Part shown: in pieces, positions 53,894 through 63,210 of the stretch
Position numbering within the stretch: the stretch's first letter is position 1
Layout of the letters: each line of letters begins with the position of its first letter
Origin: Roseomonas sp.
GTDB lineage: Bacteria; Pseudomonadota; Alphaproteobacteria; Acetobacterales; Acetobacteraceae
Length of the DNA stretch: 64,000 nt
Direction: 5' to 3'
NCBI GenBank assembly: GCA_020249145.1
Contig: JADCGF010000017.1
Location: 186,001-250,000, forward strand
The notes under the pieces: generated by a model
What the model was told of the DNA's origin: nothing
Database searches by the model: none
The model's input: the letters and a program-made list of their open reading frames with translations, nothing else
Translations under genes and position numbers: made by a program

Positions 53894-54772
53894 ATGAATT
53901 TTCTGATCGGGCTTTTGCTGCGCGCGGGCTTCGGCTTTTTGCGCCTGTTGGGGCCACGCTTTGGCCCAGCACTTGGCGCTTTTCTGGCGCGCAATCTGGG
54001 GCCAATCACACCAGCACATCGCATTGGGCGGGATAATATCGCCGCTGCCTTTCCGGAAAAAACCGCAGCGAAGCGTGCCGCCATTCTGACCGAAGCCTGG
54101 GACAATCTGGGCCGTACGGCTTGCGAATACGTCCATATGGACCGGATTTGGGATTTCGATCCCGAAAACCCGAAGCCAGGCGGGCTTATCAGCGCCTCCG
54201 CTGAAACCGTCGCGCTTTATGAAAGGCTGCGCGATGACGGCAAGCCCGCCATCGTGTTTTCCGCGCATCTGGCGAATTGGGAATTGCCGGCGGTGGCGGC
54301 GGCGAAGCATGGCATTGACAGCGCGGTTTTGTATCGCACGCCGAACAACGCCGCCGTGGCGCGGGAAATCCTGCGGCTCCGCAAGGATAGCATGGGGGTT
54401 TTGGTGCCGGCCGGCATGGGGGCGCCACTACGTTTGGCGCGCGCGCTGGAAGCGGGGCAGCATATCGGCATGCTGGTGGATCAGCGCTTCGGGCGTGGGC
54501 CTCGTGTGATGTTCATGGGGCGCGAAGCGGGGGCTAATCCGCTGCTCGCGCAATTGGCGCGACGCTACGATTGCCCCGTGCATGGCGCACGCGCCATTCG
54601 CCTGCCTGGCGGGCGTTTTCGTCTGGAATTGACCGAGGAAATCCCCATGCCACGCGATGCGGAGGGCTTGATTGACATCAACGCCGCCACGCAAAAAATG
54701 AACGAGCTGATTGAAGCCTGGGTGCGGGAATATCCCGGCCAATGGCTTTGGATGCATCGCCGCTGGCGGTGA
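53894..54772 (+). CDS. lpxXL: Lipid A very-long-chain acyltransferase (LpxXL-like)
   Basis: This 292-residue membrane-associated acyltransferase of the LpxL/LpxM family has one N-terminal hydrophobic helix and the HX4E motif in FSAHLANWELP. It should move the very long chain from AcpXL to lipid A at the inner membrane. DQRFGRGPRVMFMG and YPGQWLWMHRRW are typical. It follows the dehydrogenase by 19 nt. Confidence 0.93.
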   Translation: MNFLIGLLLRAGFGFLRLLGPRFGPALGAFLARNLGPITPAHRIGRDNIAAAFPEKTAAKRAAILTEAWDNLGRTACEYVHMDRIWDFDPENPKPGGLISASAETVALYERLRDDGKPAIVFSAHLANWELPAVAAAKHGIDSAVLYRTPNNAAVAREILRLRKDSMGVLVPAGMGAPLRLARALEAGQHIGMLVDQRFGRGPRVMFMGREAGANPLLAQLARRYDCPVHGARAIRLPGGRFRLELTEEIPMPRDAEGLIDINAATQKMNELIEAWVREYPGQWLWMHRRWR

Positions 54773-54799
54773 AATCTCCCAAAAGAAAGGCGGCTTCTC

Positions 54800-56128
54800 A
54801 TGCTCACGATCAGGCGCTCCAAGCCGCTTTCCGAACTTGATCGCGGCGAATCCTTTGAAGCGCAGGATACGCTGAGCGCCGCGAATGTCGCGCGTTTTTC
54901 CGTAATGTTCGGCCTGGATGGCAAGGTGGTGCCGGCGCGCGCTGCGGGCGCATTGCTCGCCCATGTGATCACCACGCGCTTTCCGGGGCCGGGCAGCCGG
55001 ATCATTGCGGAAAACCTGCGCTATGGCGGCGGCATGGCGGAAGGTGATGTGCTGACCACGGGCCTGGTGGTGCTGGATATTGACCGGCAGGCAGGGGTGG
55101 CGCGGCTGGGCAGCCGCGTGACCGGGCCTGGCGGCGTGGTGCTCGCGGAAGGCGAGGTTGAGGTGCTGCCCCCGACCACCGCCGAAGAACGCGCGCTGCC
55201 GCAAATGACCGGGCTTGGCCCCCATGCCGGCAAGGTGATGGGGGATCTTTTCGCGCGCTGCCGCGCCCTGCCGCCCGTGCCGACCGCCGTTGCGCATCCT
55301 TGCGATGCCGAAAGCCTGCGCGGTGCAATCCTGGCCGCGCAGCAAGGGCTGATTACGCCGATCCTGACGGGGCCGGAGGCGCGGATTCGCGCCATTGCAG
55401 CCAAGGAATCGCTCGACCTTTCCGGCATTGAGCTGATTGGCACGGAACATAGCCATGCCTCGGCCGAGGCTGCGGTCGCTTTGGTGCGGCAAGGCCGGGC
55501 GGCGGCTTTGATGAAGGGCAGCCTGCATACGGATGAATTGCTGGGCGCGGCCTTGGCGAAGGAAGCGGGGCTGCGCACCGAACGGCGCGTGAGCCATGCC
55601 TTTGTGCTGGATGCGCCGCTTTACCCGCGCCCGCTGATCATCACGGATGCGGCGGTGAATATCGCGCCCGATCTGGAAGCCAAGGCCGATATCATTCGCA
55701 ATGCCATCAAGCTGGCGCAGGCCATGGGCATAGCGACCCCCAAGGTCGCGATTCTGGCGGCGGTTGAGACCGTCACGCCCAAGATGCAGGCCACCTTGGA
55801 TGCCGCGGCGCTTTGCAAAATGGCGGAGCGGGGGCAGATCACGGGGGGCCTGCTGGATGGGCCGCTGGCCTTCGATAACGCCATCAGCCCCGTGGCGGTG
55901 GCGGCGAAGGGCATTCAATCCCCGGTGGCGGGCCAGGCGGATATCCTGCTGGTGCCGGATTTGGAGGCGGGGAATATGCTTGCCAAGCAATTGGCCTATC
56001 TGGGGGGCGCGGAATCCGCCGGCATTGTGCTGGGCTTGCGGGTGCCGATGGCGCTGACCAGCCGGGCGGATAATGCCATGGCGCGGCTGGCTTCTGCCGC
56101 CTTATTGCGGCTGATGGCGCCGGCTTAG
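54800..56128 (+). CDS. MaoC-hydratase/phosphate acyltransferase fusion
   Basis: This 442-residue protein has an N-terminal MaoC-like hot-dog domain (about 1-140) and a C-terminal phosphate acetyl/butyryltransferase domain (about 145-440), including TDAAVNIAPDLEAKADI and the DGPLAFDNAIS segment. It is known as bifunctional enoyl-CoA hydratase/phosphate acetyltransferase. It may recycle acyl-CoA or acyl-phosphate for the cluster upstream, from which it is 27 nt away, but a separate role in carbon storage is as likely. Confidence 0.9.
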   Translation: MLTIRRSKPLSELDRGESFEAQDTLSAANVARFSVMFGLDGKVVPARAAGALLAHVITTRFPGPGSRIIAENLRYGGGMAEGDVLTTGLVVLDIDRQAGVARLGSRVTGPGGVVLAEGEVEVLPPTTAEERALPQMTGLGPHAGKVMGDLFARCRALPPVPTAVAHPCDAESLRGAILAAQQGLITPILTGPEARIRAIAAKESLDLSGIELIGTEHSHASAEAAVALVRQGRAAALMKGSLHTDELLGAALAKEAGLRTERRVSHAFVLDAPLYPRPLIITDAAVNIAPDLEAKADIIRNAIKLAQAMGIATPKVAILAAVETVTPKMQATLDAAALCKMAERGQITGGLLDGPLAFDNAISPVAVAAKGIQSPVAGQADILLVPDLEAGNMLAKQLAYLGGAESAGIVLGLRVPMALTSRADNAMARLASAALLRLMAPA

Positions 56129-56263
56129 GGCGGACTACCGAGTGAAGGGCTGGTGGTGCGCGGGGGCAGTTTTGGATCGGGATAGGCTAGCATGAATCGC
56201 ATCACTTACTGGGGCTTGCGGATTCCCTTTTCAGTATCGGGCGAGATAGGCTAGAAGGCTGCC

Positions 56264-56830
56264 ATGAGCATCCTTCGCCATCTGCCCCCTTTTCCCCGCA
56301 CCGCCCTGCTTTTTCCGCTCGCGCTGATCATGGCTGCGTGTAGTTCGGATTCCTCGCAGCTCCGCGAAGTGGAGCGCGACGAATACAATACCGGGAGCCG
56401 ACGCGAACAATTGCTGCGCTCGACATCGGCGGCGGGCACTTCGGGTGGCCTTACCGTTTTTGGCGGCGGGACGGAAAAGGGGCAGGACAGCGGTGCCGGA
56501 GGTGGCGGGCTTGGCGTCAATGCCTTCCTGTGGCGCGCGACTTTGGATACGCTTTCCTTCATGCCCTTGGCCTCGGCTGATCCTTTCGGTGGGGTCATCA
56601 TCACGGATTGGCATGCGCCGGGTGGCGTTTCCAGTGAACGCTTCAAGGCGACCGCCTATGTGCTTGGGCGGCAATTGCGCTCCGACGGTGTGCGGATTTC
56701 GGTGTTTCGCCAGGTACGCGGGCCGGGCGGCTGGGTGGATGCGCCGGTCAGCACCGCAACGGGCGCGGAGTTGGAAGACAAGGTGCTGACCCGCGCGCGC
56801 GAATTACGGAGCCAATCAGCCGGGCGATGA
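56264..56830 (+). CDS. DUF3576 lipoprotein
   Basis: This 188-residue outer-membrane or periplasmic lipoprotein has the lipobox MAAC (acylated Cys at about residue 25). The mature part LGVNAFLWRATLDTLSFMPL and GGVIITDWHAP matches DUF3576, an alphaproteobacterial family without assigned activity. The C-terminal part has a basic, Arg-rich tail (RARELRSQSAGR). It is preceded by a 135-nt spacer. Confidence 0.85.
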   Translation: MSILRHLPPFPRTALLFPLALIMAACSSDSSQLREVERDEYNTGSRREQLLRSTSAAGTSGGLTVFGGGTEKGQDSGAGGGGLGVNAFLWRATLDTLSFMPLASADPFGGVIITDWHAPGGVSSERFKATAYVLGRQLRSDGVRISVFRQVRGPGGWVDAPVSTATGAELEDKVLTRARELRSQSAGR

Positions 56831-56841
56831 GGCATGGGAAA

Positions 56842-56861
56842 GCCAAGTGGTAACACTTGGC
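56842..56861. repeat. Decayed copy of the palindromic element
   Basis: The core stem GCCAAGTG-gtaa-CACTTGGC is intact 11 nt after the DUF3576 stop, in the same orientation as the copy at 22837. The outer arms are no longer complementary. It lies between convergent genes. Confidence 0.75.
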
Positions 56862-56889
56862 GGGTCGGCACAGGCTGATTTCACTCGGT

Positions 56890-57264
56890 TCAATCCCCAA
56901 CAACGCTCATGCTATTGACGGGGATGTTCACAATGCCCGGCACCGTTAGCGTCACCGGTGTTGCCAGCGGCGCCCATAGCAACGGATTGCCCGCAGTAAG
57001 CGCATCAAACACCCCGATATGGGTAAGCGTACCGGGGGAGCTGGTGAAGGTGAAGCGCACTTGGGAAACATTGTATTGCAGGCCCGTGCCAAAGAAGGTC
57101 ACGGCCTGGCGGGTATAGCCCGTGCCGGTGGGTTCCCCGGAAAGGCCGCTGGCATCCGAACCGCCGGTGCCCAGCGCAATAAAGACAGCCGAAGGCTGCG
57201 CCGGGCGGCGGCCAACCACGGATCGGCCAAGCAGATTCTTCGCATAATCAGTCATGGAGGTCAT
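56890..57264 (-). CDS. Phage-tail-like protein, small
   Basis: This 124-residue protein starts MTSMTDYAKNLLGRS and contains FIALGTGGSDASG and HIGVFDALTAGN, patterns seen in phage tail-fibre-associated or minor tail proteins. I chose the ATG at 57264 behind AGGAAG. It is third in a three-gene minus-strand set with two other tail-like genes. No capsid, terminase or integrase gene is near. A role in binding a cell surface, or simply prophage debris, is possible. Confidence 0.65.
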   Translation of the reverse strand: MTSMTDYAKNLLGRSVVGRRPAQPSAVFIALGTGGSDASGLSGEPTGTGYTRQAVTFFGTGLQYNVSQVRFTFTSSPGTLTHIGVFDALTAGNPLLWAPLATPVTLTVPGIVNIPVNSMSVVGD

Positions 57265-57299
57265 TTTGTTCTTCCTGAATGGATCAGTTGCGGTTGGCA

Positions 57300-57335
57300 C
57301 CTGATCCGCACACGCAAGCCGCATGGCGGATCAGG
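57300..57335 (-). other. 10-bp inverted repeat between tail-like genes
   Basis: CCTGATCCGC (57300-57309) pairs with GCGGATCAGG (57326-57335) with a 16-nt spacer, between the tailspike-like and small tail-like genes. It has no T-run and might be a protein-binding site or a weak hairpin. Confidence 0.5.
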
Positions 57336-57356
57336 CACGAAAGCATGCTTTGAAGA

Positions 57357-59291
57357 TCAGGCAACAACCGCGCCATCAGGCCAGCGCCAGCTTGTGCCAT
57401 CACTGACCGCGAAGCGCTTATTGGCAGTGCCATCGGCGACATAAATCAGGCAGCGCGGGTAAGTGGCCGCAGGCGGCAGCGTGGCCACCGTAAAGGATGG
57501 CAATTGCAACGGAGAGCCTGCCTGCACCGCGCCGGTACCCTTGCCTAGCAGCAACAAATTCACATTCGTATCGGTACCCTGGGCAGTGATTTGCGGCGGT
57601 GCGGCAGCGCCCGAACCATTGATGCGCACGAAATTCACCGGTGTCGCCACCGCGTTGACTTCAAGCGCGATATTGCCGCGGCTGTTCAGCCGAACCGGTG
57701 CAATGTTCTTAGCCGAAAGGGCAAGCGGGATGTTCGCATCCGTGCCACTTGCGGCAAGGCTGGGCGTGCCGCCCGCCGCGCTGCCCGTCACTGTCACCTG
57801 ATTGACGTTGCTTGCTGGGGTCGTAACGGCAAAAGCATGTCCACCAGGCGCGCCGCCCATGGAGATATTCCCCGACGACAGGCGTATCTGTTCAGCAGCG
57901 CCAACGCTGAGCGCGAGGCTGGTGGCGTTGGGTTGAAATAGGCCAGCATCCTGCGTGCCCACCATCACACCAGGCCGGTCAACGCGCCCGGCAGGTGCGG
58001 CAGAGGCAACGAAACCATTCGTGCCGGCATTGACCAAAGGCCCGCCATTGCCATTGCCAAGCACGGCCGGGGAGCCGAGATAGACCTGGTTGGGCGTGCC
58101 GGTGACCACATTGGCAAGATGGATCGCGGCAGAACCATTGTTCAGGCGGTTATAGTATTCGACACGGAAGGCGAAGATATCCAGGCGATTGTCGCTGCCA
58201 TTGACGCGGATGGCATTGCTTTCGGCATCGTCTATGCGCAGATTGCCGATCTGGATGCGCGCATTGTTTCCATCAATCTGAATGCCGACTGCGCCGACAA
58301 ATGGCGTGCCATCAGCGGGGTTGAGGCGTTCCGATTGCGTTGTGATGTTGGCGATCTGGCCTTCAACGCCATTACCATCAATCCAGACACCATATTTCGA
58401 GAAATCGGCATAAATGTTGCTGCCATAGAATTTGGTGGTGACACCGGATGCGGAGGAGCTGAAGCGCAGCGTGGAACGCGCCCCAAGCACGAAGATGTCA
58501 TCCAGGAAAACACCATCCACCTTTCGGAAAACCAGCGCATCCTGGTTGTTCTGCTGCCACGTGAGAATATTCGCGTCATTCGTGTGGAAGGTCCAGAAAT
58601 GGACATGTTCCAGACGGCAAATGTCGAGACAGCGATCAACTTCAACCCCGCGCGTATAGACCTGCCCGCGCAGACGCCTGATGTTCATGCGCCCGGAATT
58701 GTCGCACCAGATCCCGCGATTGACCGCGACCAGGAAGACATTGTCGAAATCCACGGCGCCAAGACAATCCTGCACCCTGAAGACATAATCGTAATCATTT
58801 GGTACCCAAGTGGCGCTTGGATTCGAATGAAATTGCCGGATGGCAATGTCGCGCACAATTGAACCGCGCGCCATGGTGCCAGAGAAGGTGAAGGGCGTGA
58901 AACCGGTCTGATCAATGCGGATCCAGGTGCCGTTCGCCTCACTCGGGCCTTCGGTAAAGCCGGCCCCCTGCAGGATCACCGTGACGCCATTGATCACCAC
59001 AGGACTCGCAATGCGATAGATGCGTGGGCCGAATTGCAGCACACCGCCGCCCACGAGCTTCATCGCATTGATGGCAGCCTGGATAGCCGGCCCGTCATCG
59101 GCAACACCATTGCCGACAGCGCCATAGTCGCGCACATGGAAGGGGCGTTCCACGAACAGGCCGCTGCGCAATTGCGCCAGGCTCGCGCGGCGCGTCGTAA
59201 GCGTTGCACCACTTGTCTGGACAACGGGCAGCATATCCGCATCAGCGGTGTTGGTAACGCTGGGAAGCGCGCTGATCTTGGTATCTGACAT
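57357..59291 (-). CDS. Tailspike-like beta-helix protein (pectate lyase superfamily fold)
   Basis: This 644-residue protein begins with a short head-attachment-like segment (KISALPSVTNTADADMLPVV), then FHVRDYGAVGNGVADDGPAIQAAIN, the hallmark of the pectate-lyase-3 right-handed beta-helix of phage tailspikes. The C-terminal 180 residues are Gly/Ala/Asn-rich with repeated GTDxN segments and end in a TSWRWPDGAVVA cap. No glycosidase residues can be assigned. It is probably a polysaccharide-binding or -cutting tail protein. Confidence 0.8.
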   Translation of the reverse strand: MSDTKISALPSVTNTADADMLPVVQTSGATLTTRRASLAQLRSGLFVERPFHVRDYGAVGNGVADDGPAIQAAINAMKLVGGGVLQFGPRIYRIASPVVINGVTVILQGAGFTEGPSEANGTWIRIDQTGFTPFTFSGTMARGSIVRDIAIRQFHSNPSATWVPNDYDYVFRVQDCLGAVDFDNVFLVAVNRGIWCDNSGRMNIRRLRGQVYTRGVEVDRCLDICRLEHVHFWTFHTNDANILTWQQNNQDALVFRKVDGVFLDDIFVLGARSTLRFSSSASGVTTKFYGSNIYADFSKYGVWIDGNGVEGQIANITTQSERLNPADGTPFVGAVGIQIDGNNARIQIGNLRIDDAESNAIRVNGSDNRLDIFAFRVEYYNRLNNGSAAIHLANVVTGTPNQVYLGSPAVLGNGNGGPLVNAGTNGFVASAAPAGRVDRPGVMVGTQDAGLFQPNATSLALSVGAAEQIRLSSGNISMGGAPGGHAFAVTTPASNVNQVTVTGSAAGGTPSLAASGTDANIPLALSAKNIAPVRLNSRGNIALEVNAVATPVNFVRINGSGAAAPPQITAQGTDTNVNLLLLGKGTGAVQAGSPLQLPSFTVATLPPAATYPRCLIYVADGTANKRFAVSDGTSWRWPDGAVVA

Positions 59292-59378
59292 GGGTTACCT
59301 TTTCATGGTTGAGGCCAGGCACATCGGATTCTTCCATCCGAAGCCAGGCAGGGGCGGGGTTTTGGGGAAAGGGGGGGT

Positions 59379-60029
59379 TCAGAACAGCAGCAGCTGACCA
59401 CTGTCTTCGAGCAGCACGACGCCGCCTTCTTCATTCAACAGTCGCGGCGCCATGCCGATGGCAAAAGGCGCGGAGAGGGAGGAATGATTGGTATCCGCCG
59501 TATTGCGCGCCAGGATGCGATAACCGCCGCCCGAGGCCTGAGCAGGAAAGAGTACACTCGCCCGACCATTGGCAACCGCAGAAGCCTGGGTGGCAAGGAC
59601 GGTCCCGGCTGCGTTACGGATCTGGAAGGTGATATCGGTGATGCTGCCCTGAACCGTTGCGCCGACAGGAACGGAAGCGCCCGGCTCTATGGCATTGGGC
59701 ATGGGATCAATGGTGATGGCCCGCGCCTCGGCGGTCCCGGTAAGCCTGATACTAAAGGGCAGATTCGCTGAACGGGCAATTTCTGGCGGTGCTCCAAGCG
59801 AGTCGAGCACGACTGCCGCACCGGTCAGATTGCCGGCGCGTACCGGCAACATGGTTGTGCCGTCACTCGCCTGCACAAGGATGATATCACCAATGCGCAC
59901 CCGGTCCGCGGCTGGCGTGAAATAGCCTGCGACCTCTGTCTCGGCACGGTTATCGGTGGTGCGGTAATGCCATAGGGTAAAGCCATTCGCGGCGCTGAGC
60001 GCCGAGAGGCTGGTGGCGATGAAAGGCAT
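59379..60029 (-). CDS. Tail-associated protein of unknown function
   Basis: This 216-residue protein begins LSALSAANGFTLWHYRTTDN and has GYFTPAADRVRIGDIILVQA, a pattern common in alphaproteobacterial prophage and tail-fibre regions. The C-terminal part is a beta-sandwich-like repeat (ITFQIRNAAGTVLATQ). The ATG at 60029 follows CAGGAGCG. It is the first gene of the tail-like set, divergent from potF with a 238-nt spacer. Confidence 0.7.
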   Translation of the reverse strand: MPFIATSLSALSAANGFTLWHYRTTDNRAETEVAGYFTPAADRVRIGDIILVQASDGTTMLPVRAGNLTGAAVVLDSLGAPPEIARSANLPFSIRLTGTAEARAITIDPMPNAIEPGASVPVGATVQGSITDITFQIRNAAGTVLATQASAVANGRASVLFPAQASGGGYRILARNTADTNHSSLSAPFAIGMAPRLLNEEGGVVLLEDSGQLLLF

Positions 60030-60267
60030 GGGCGCTCCTGCACGCTGCCAGGCAGCCGGGCGCGCGCCGGGCTGGTGGCAAGCTTGGGGTGAAGGTTCAG
60101 GGAGGGAGGGGGGAGCTTCGGGCGCAATTCGGCCCTTGATGAGGGTCAGATAAGGGAAAGAAACCCCATTGTCAAGGAAATTTTACCTGCACATCAAAGT
60201 TTCTTCCGCCCCCCAAGATCGCGCCGATTTCCGCTACAAGAAGGCTATCGCTAGCGGAGCCCCTTTC

Positions 60268-61356
60268 ATGATCCTTCGCCTTTTCGCCTTTCTTGCCCTA
60301 CTGCTGCCTGGCATCGCCGCTGCGCAGGAACGCGTCGTCAATGTCTATAACTGGTCTGATTATATTGACCCCTATGCGGTACAGCGCTTCACGCGCGAAA
60401 CAGGCATTCGCGTGCGCTATGATGTCTATGACAGTCTGGAAACGCTGGAAGGCAAGCTTTCCGCTGGGCGCTCGGGCTATGACATTATTGTGCCAACCAG
60501 TGAACCAAGCTTCGCACGACTGCTGCGTGCGGGCGCGCTTTCGCCGCTTGATCGCGCACGTATCCCGAATTGGCGCAATCTTGATCCAACATTGATGGCG
60601 CGTGTGGCGGAAATTGATCCGGGCAATCGCCACGGCGCGATTTATCTGTGGGGCACAGTGGGGCTTGGCCTCAGGCTTGATCGCATAAGAGCCATCGCGC
60701 CTGATCTGGCGCTGGATGGCTTCGATGTGTTGCTGAAGCCGGAAAATGCCGCGCGGCTCGCGCGCTGCGGAATCATGGTGATGGATAGCCCAACCGATGT
60801 GCTGCCTTCCGTGCTGCGTTGGGCAGGGCGCGATCCGAATGCGCATTCCCTTGAAGATTTGCGCGTGGCTGAACAGGCGCTGATGGGCATTCGCCGGCAT
60901 GTACGCGCCATCCTACCCTCGGGCGCCATTCTGGATGCGCTGGCAAATGGCGAAGCCTGCGTGGCGCTGACCTATTCCGGTGATGTCATCCAGGCGCAGG
61001 CGCGCGCAAAGGAAGCGGGGCGCGGTGTTGAAATTGGCTATGTCGCGCCACGCCAGGGCGCGCAGCTTTGGTTTGACATGCTGGCGATTCCCGCTGATGC
61101 GCCCAATAAGGAAGCCGCGCATGACTTCATCAATTTTCTGATGCGGCCTGATGTGATGGCGGGCATTACCAATCAGGTGCGCTACCCGAATGCGGTGCCG
61201 GCATCGCTTTCCGCCGTAGATGCCGCGGTGCGCGAAGACCGCAATGTCTATCCGGATGAGGCCATGCTGGCGGCGAGTTTTGTGGCGAGCACGCCACCGC
61301 GAGACATTGAACGCGCGCGCAGCCGGTTATGGTCGCGCTTCAAGGCGGGCCGTTGA
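60268..61356 (+). CDS. potF: Polyamine-type ABC transporter substrate-binding protein
   Basis: This 362-residue periplasmic protein has a signal peptide ending near AAAQ and the PotF/PotD opening VVNVYNWSDYIDP, with a Trp and acidic residues that bind putrescine or spermidine. I chose the ATG at 60268 behind CGGAG; an upstream in-frame ATG at 60169 would add an unlikely leader. It starts a four-gene operon. Spermidine, putrescine or a related amine is expected; the ligand is not certain. Confidence 0.9.
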   Translation: MILRLFAFLALLLPGIAAAQERVVNVYNWSDYIDPYAVQRFTRETGIRVRYDVYDSLETLEGKLSAGRSGYDIIVPTSEPSFARLLRAGALSPLDRARIPNWRNLDPTLMARVAEIDPGNRHGAIYLWGTVGLGLRLDRIRAIAPDLALDGFDVLLKPENAARLARCGIMVMDSPTDVLPSVLRWAGRDPNAHSLEDLRVAEQALMGIRRHVRAILPSGAILDALANGEACVALTYSGDVIQAQARAKEAGRGVEIGYVAPRQGAQLWFDMLAIPADAPNKEAAHDFINFLMRPDVMAGITNQVRYPNAVPASLSAVDAAVREDRNVYPDEAMLAASFVASTPPRDIERARSRLWSRFKAGR

Positions 61357-61360
61357 TCCG

Positions 61361-62383
61361 GTGCTGAAGGCAACCGGCCTGGAAAAGCGCTTCGGCACGG
61401 TGCCTGCTTTGGTGGGGCTTGATCTTGCCATCAATGCCGGCGAGTTCTTTGCGCTGCTCGGTGGTTCCGGTTCCGGCAAATCCACGCTGCTGCGTGTGCT
61501 GGCGGGGTTTGAGGCGCCGGATGCCGGCACGTTGACGCTGGATGGGCAGGATTTGCTGCCAGTGCCGCCCTGGGCGCGGCCGATCAATATGATGTTCCAA
61601 TCCTATGCGTTGTTTCCGCATATGAGTGTCGCAGACAATGTCGCCTATGGGCTGAAGCGTGCTGGCGTTGTAACCGAAGAACGCCGCAGCCGCATTGCGG
61701 CAGTGCTTGATCTGGTGGGCTTGCAAGGGTTGGAAGCGCGCCGGCCACAGCAGCTTTCGGGCGGGCAAAAGCAGCGCGTGGCACTCGCGCGCAGCCTGGT
61801 GATGCGCCCGCGCTTACTGTTGCTGGATGAACCCATGGCAGCGCTGGATGCAGGGTTGCGTGAACGCACTGGGCTTGAACTGCGCGCCCTGCAACGCAAA
61901 ACGGGCGCGGCCTTCATCATGGTCACGCATGATCAGCAGGAAGCGCTCGCGCTCGCTGATCGCATTGCCGTGCTGGAAGCGGGGCGCGTGGCGCAAATCG
62001 GCCCGCCGCAGGAGGTCTATGCGCGACCCACCACACGCTTCGTGGCACGGTTTCTGGGTGCTGCGAATGTGCTGGAAGGACGCATGCGGGATGGCGTGTT
62101 TGAAAGCGTGGAAGCCGGTGCGGATATCGGCTCTGACCTGCCGGCGGCAACTGTCGCGGTTGCCTTGCGCGCGGAGCATATTCGCCTGACCAACACTAAT
62201 GAAGCGCCTGTCGTGACCGGCATTCTGGAAGATGCGGCGTTTCGTGGAGATGATTGGCTGCTCATCATTCGCCTGAAAGGCGGCGCAAGCCTGCGCGTGG
62301 TCCATCCCGCGCCGCCGCCGACAGCCGGCAGTGCTATCGGATTGGCATGGGGGGCGGCATCGGTGATGCCGCTTTTCGCTTGA
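61361..62383 (+). CDS. potG: Polyamine-type ABC transporter ATPase
   Basis: This 340-residue ATPase has Walker A GGSGSGKST, signature LSGGQKQR, Walker B LLLLDEPMAALD, and a C-terminal TOBE domain. It begins with GTG at 61361, just after the potF stop; an in-frame extension into potF would be unlikely. It overlaps potH by 1 nt (TGATG). Confidence 0.92.
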   Translation: MLKATGLEKRFGTVPALVGLDLAINAGEFFALLGGSGSGKSTLLRVLAGFEAPDAGTLTLDGQDLLPVPPWARPINMMFQSYALFPHMSVADNVAYGLKRAGVVTEERRSRIAAVLDLVGLQGLEARRPQQLSGGQKQRVALARSLVMRPRLLLLDEPMAALDAGLRERTGLELRALQRKTGAAFIMVTHDQQEALALADRIAVLEAGRVAQIGPPQEVYARPTTRFVARFLGAANVLEGRMRDGVFESVEAGADIGSDLPAATVAVALRAEHIRLTNTNEAPVVTGILEDAAFRGDDWLLIIRLKGGASLRVVHPAPPPTAGSAIGLAWGAASVMPLFA

Positions 62384-63210
62384 TGCGGCGCGGTATCTTG
62401 CTTGCACCCTTGTGGGTGTGGCTGTTCATGCTGGTCGCAGCACCGGTACTGATACTGGTGGTGATGGCGTTTGCGACGCCTGCGGATGGCGTGCCGCCCT
62501 TCACGCTGGGTTTGCGCTTTGCTGCCTTCGCCATGTTGGTTGAGGATTTCTATTACGCCGAAGCTTTGCTGGCGGCCTTGCGGCTTGCAGCCACCACAGC
62601 GGGGCTTTGTCTGCTGATTGCCTATCCGATGGCGCTTGGTATGGCGGGCGCGCGCCCTCCCTGGCGCTTGCCATTGCTCGCATTGCTTATGCTGCCCTTC
62701 TGGACGGGATTTCTGCTCCGCATCGGTGCCTGGATGGGGCTGCTGCGGGATGAGGGCTTGGTCAATCACCTACTGCGCGGCCTGGGAATCACGGATGCGC
62801 CATTGGCGTTGCTTTATACCCAAGGCGCGATGCTGGCCGGCATGGTGCATGCCTATCTGCCCTTTGCAGTGCTGCCACTTTTCACGGCGCTGATCCGACT
62901 TGATCCTGCGTTGCTGGAAGCGGCGGCTGATCTTGGGGCGCGGCCGGGGCGGGTGTTTTTCAGCGTCACCTTGCCGCTGACTTTGCCAGCGGCGGCGGCG
63001 GGATTTCTGCTGGTATTCATTCCGGCGGCGGGGGAATTCGTCATTCCCGAATTGCTCGGCCCGCCAGAAGCGCAGGTGATTGGCCGGGTGCTCTGGCAGG
63101 AATTTTTTCAGAACCGTGATTGGCCGCTAGCAGCAGCACTGGCGCTGGCTTTGCTCGCCTTACTGATCCTGCCGATTCGCTGGTTTCAAAGGCTGGGGGC
63201 AAGGGCATGA
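62383..63210 (+). CDS. potH: Polyamine-type ABC transporter permease 1
   Basis: This 275-residue inner-membrane protein has six or so helices and the permease EAA loop EAAADLGARPGRVF. It starts with the ATG at 62383, overlapping the potG stop. The first helix (LWVWLFMLVAAPVLIL) is typical. It overlaps potI by 4 nt (ATGA). Confidence 0.93.
   Translation: MRRGILLAPLWVWLFMLVAAPVLILVVMAFATPADGVPPFTLGLRFAAFAMLVEDFYYAEALLAALRLAATTAGLCLLIAYPMALGMAGARPPWRLPLLALLMLPFWTGFLLRIGAWMGLLRDEGLVNHLLRGLGITDAPLALLYTQGAMLAGMVHAYLPFAVLPLFTALIRLDPALLEAAADLGARPGRVFFSVTLPLTLPAAAAGFLLVFIPAAGEFVIPELLGPPEAQVIGRVLWQEFFQNRDWPLAAALALALLALLILPIRWFQRLGARA

Noticed and set aside
54428..55990. 520-codon open frame on the minus strand
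   Set aside because: It lies fully opposite lpxXL and the MaoC-phosphotransacetylase gene, which both have clear family motifs. Its predicted protein is His/Arg-rich and low in family-like features, as expected from antisense GC-rich sequence.
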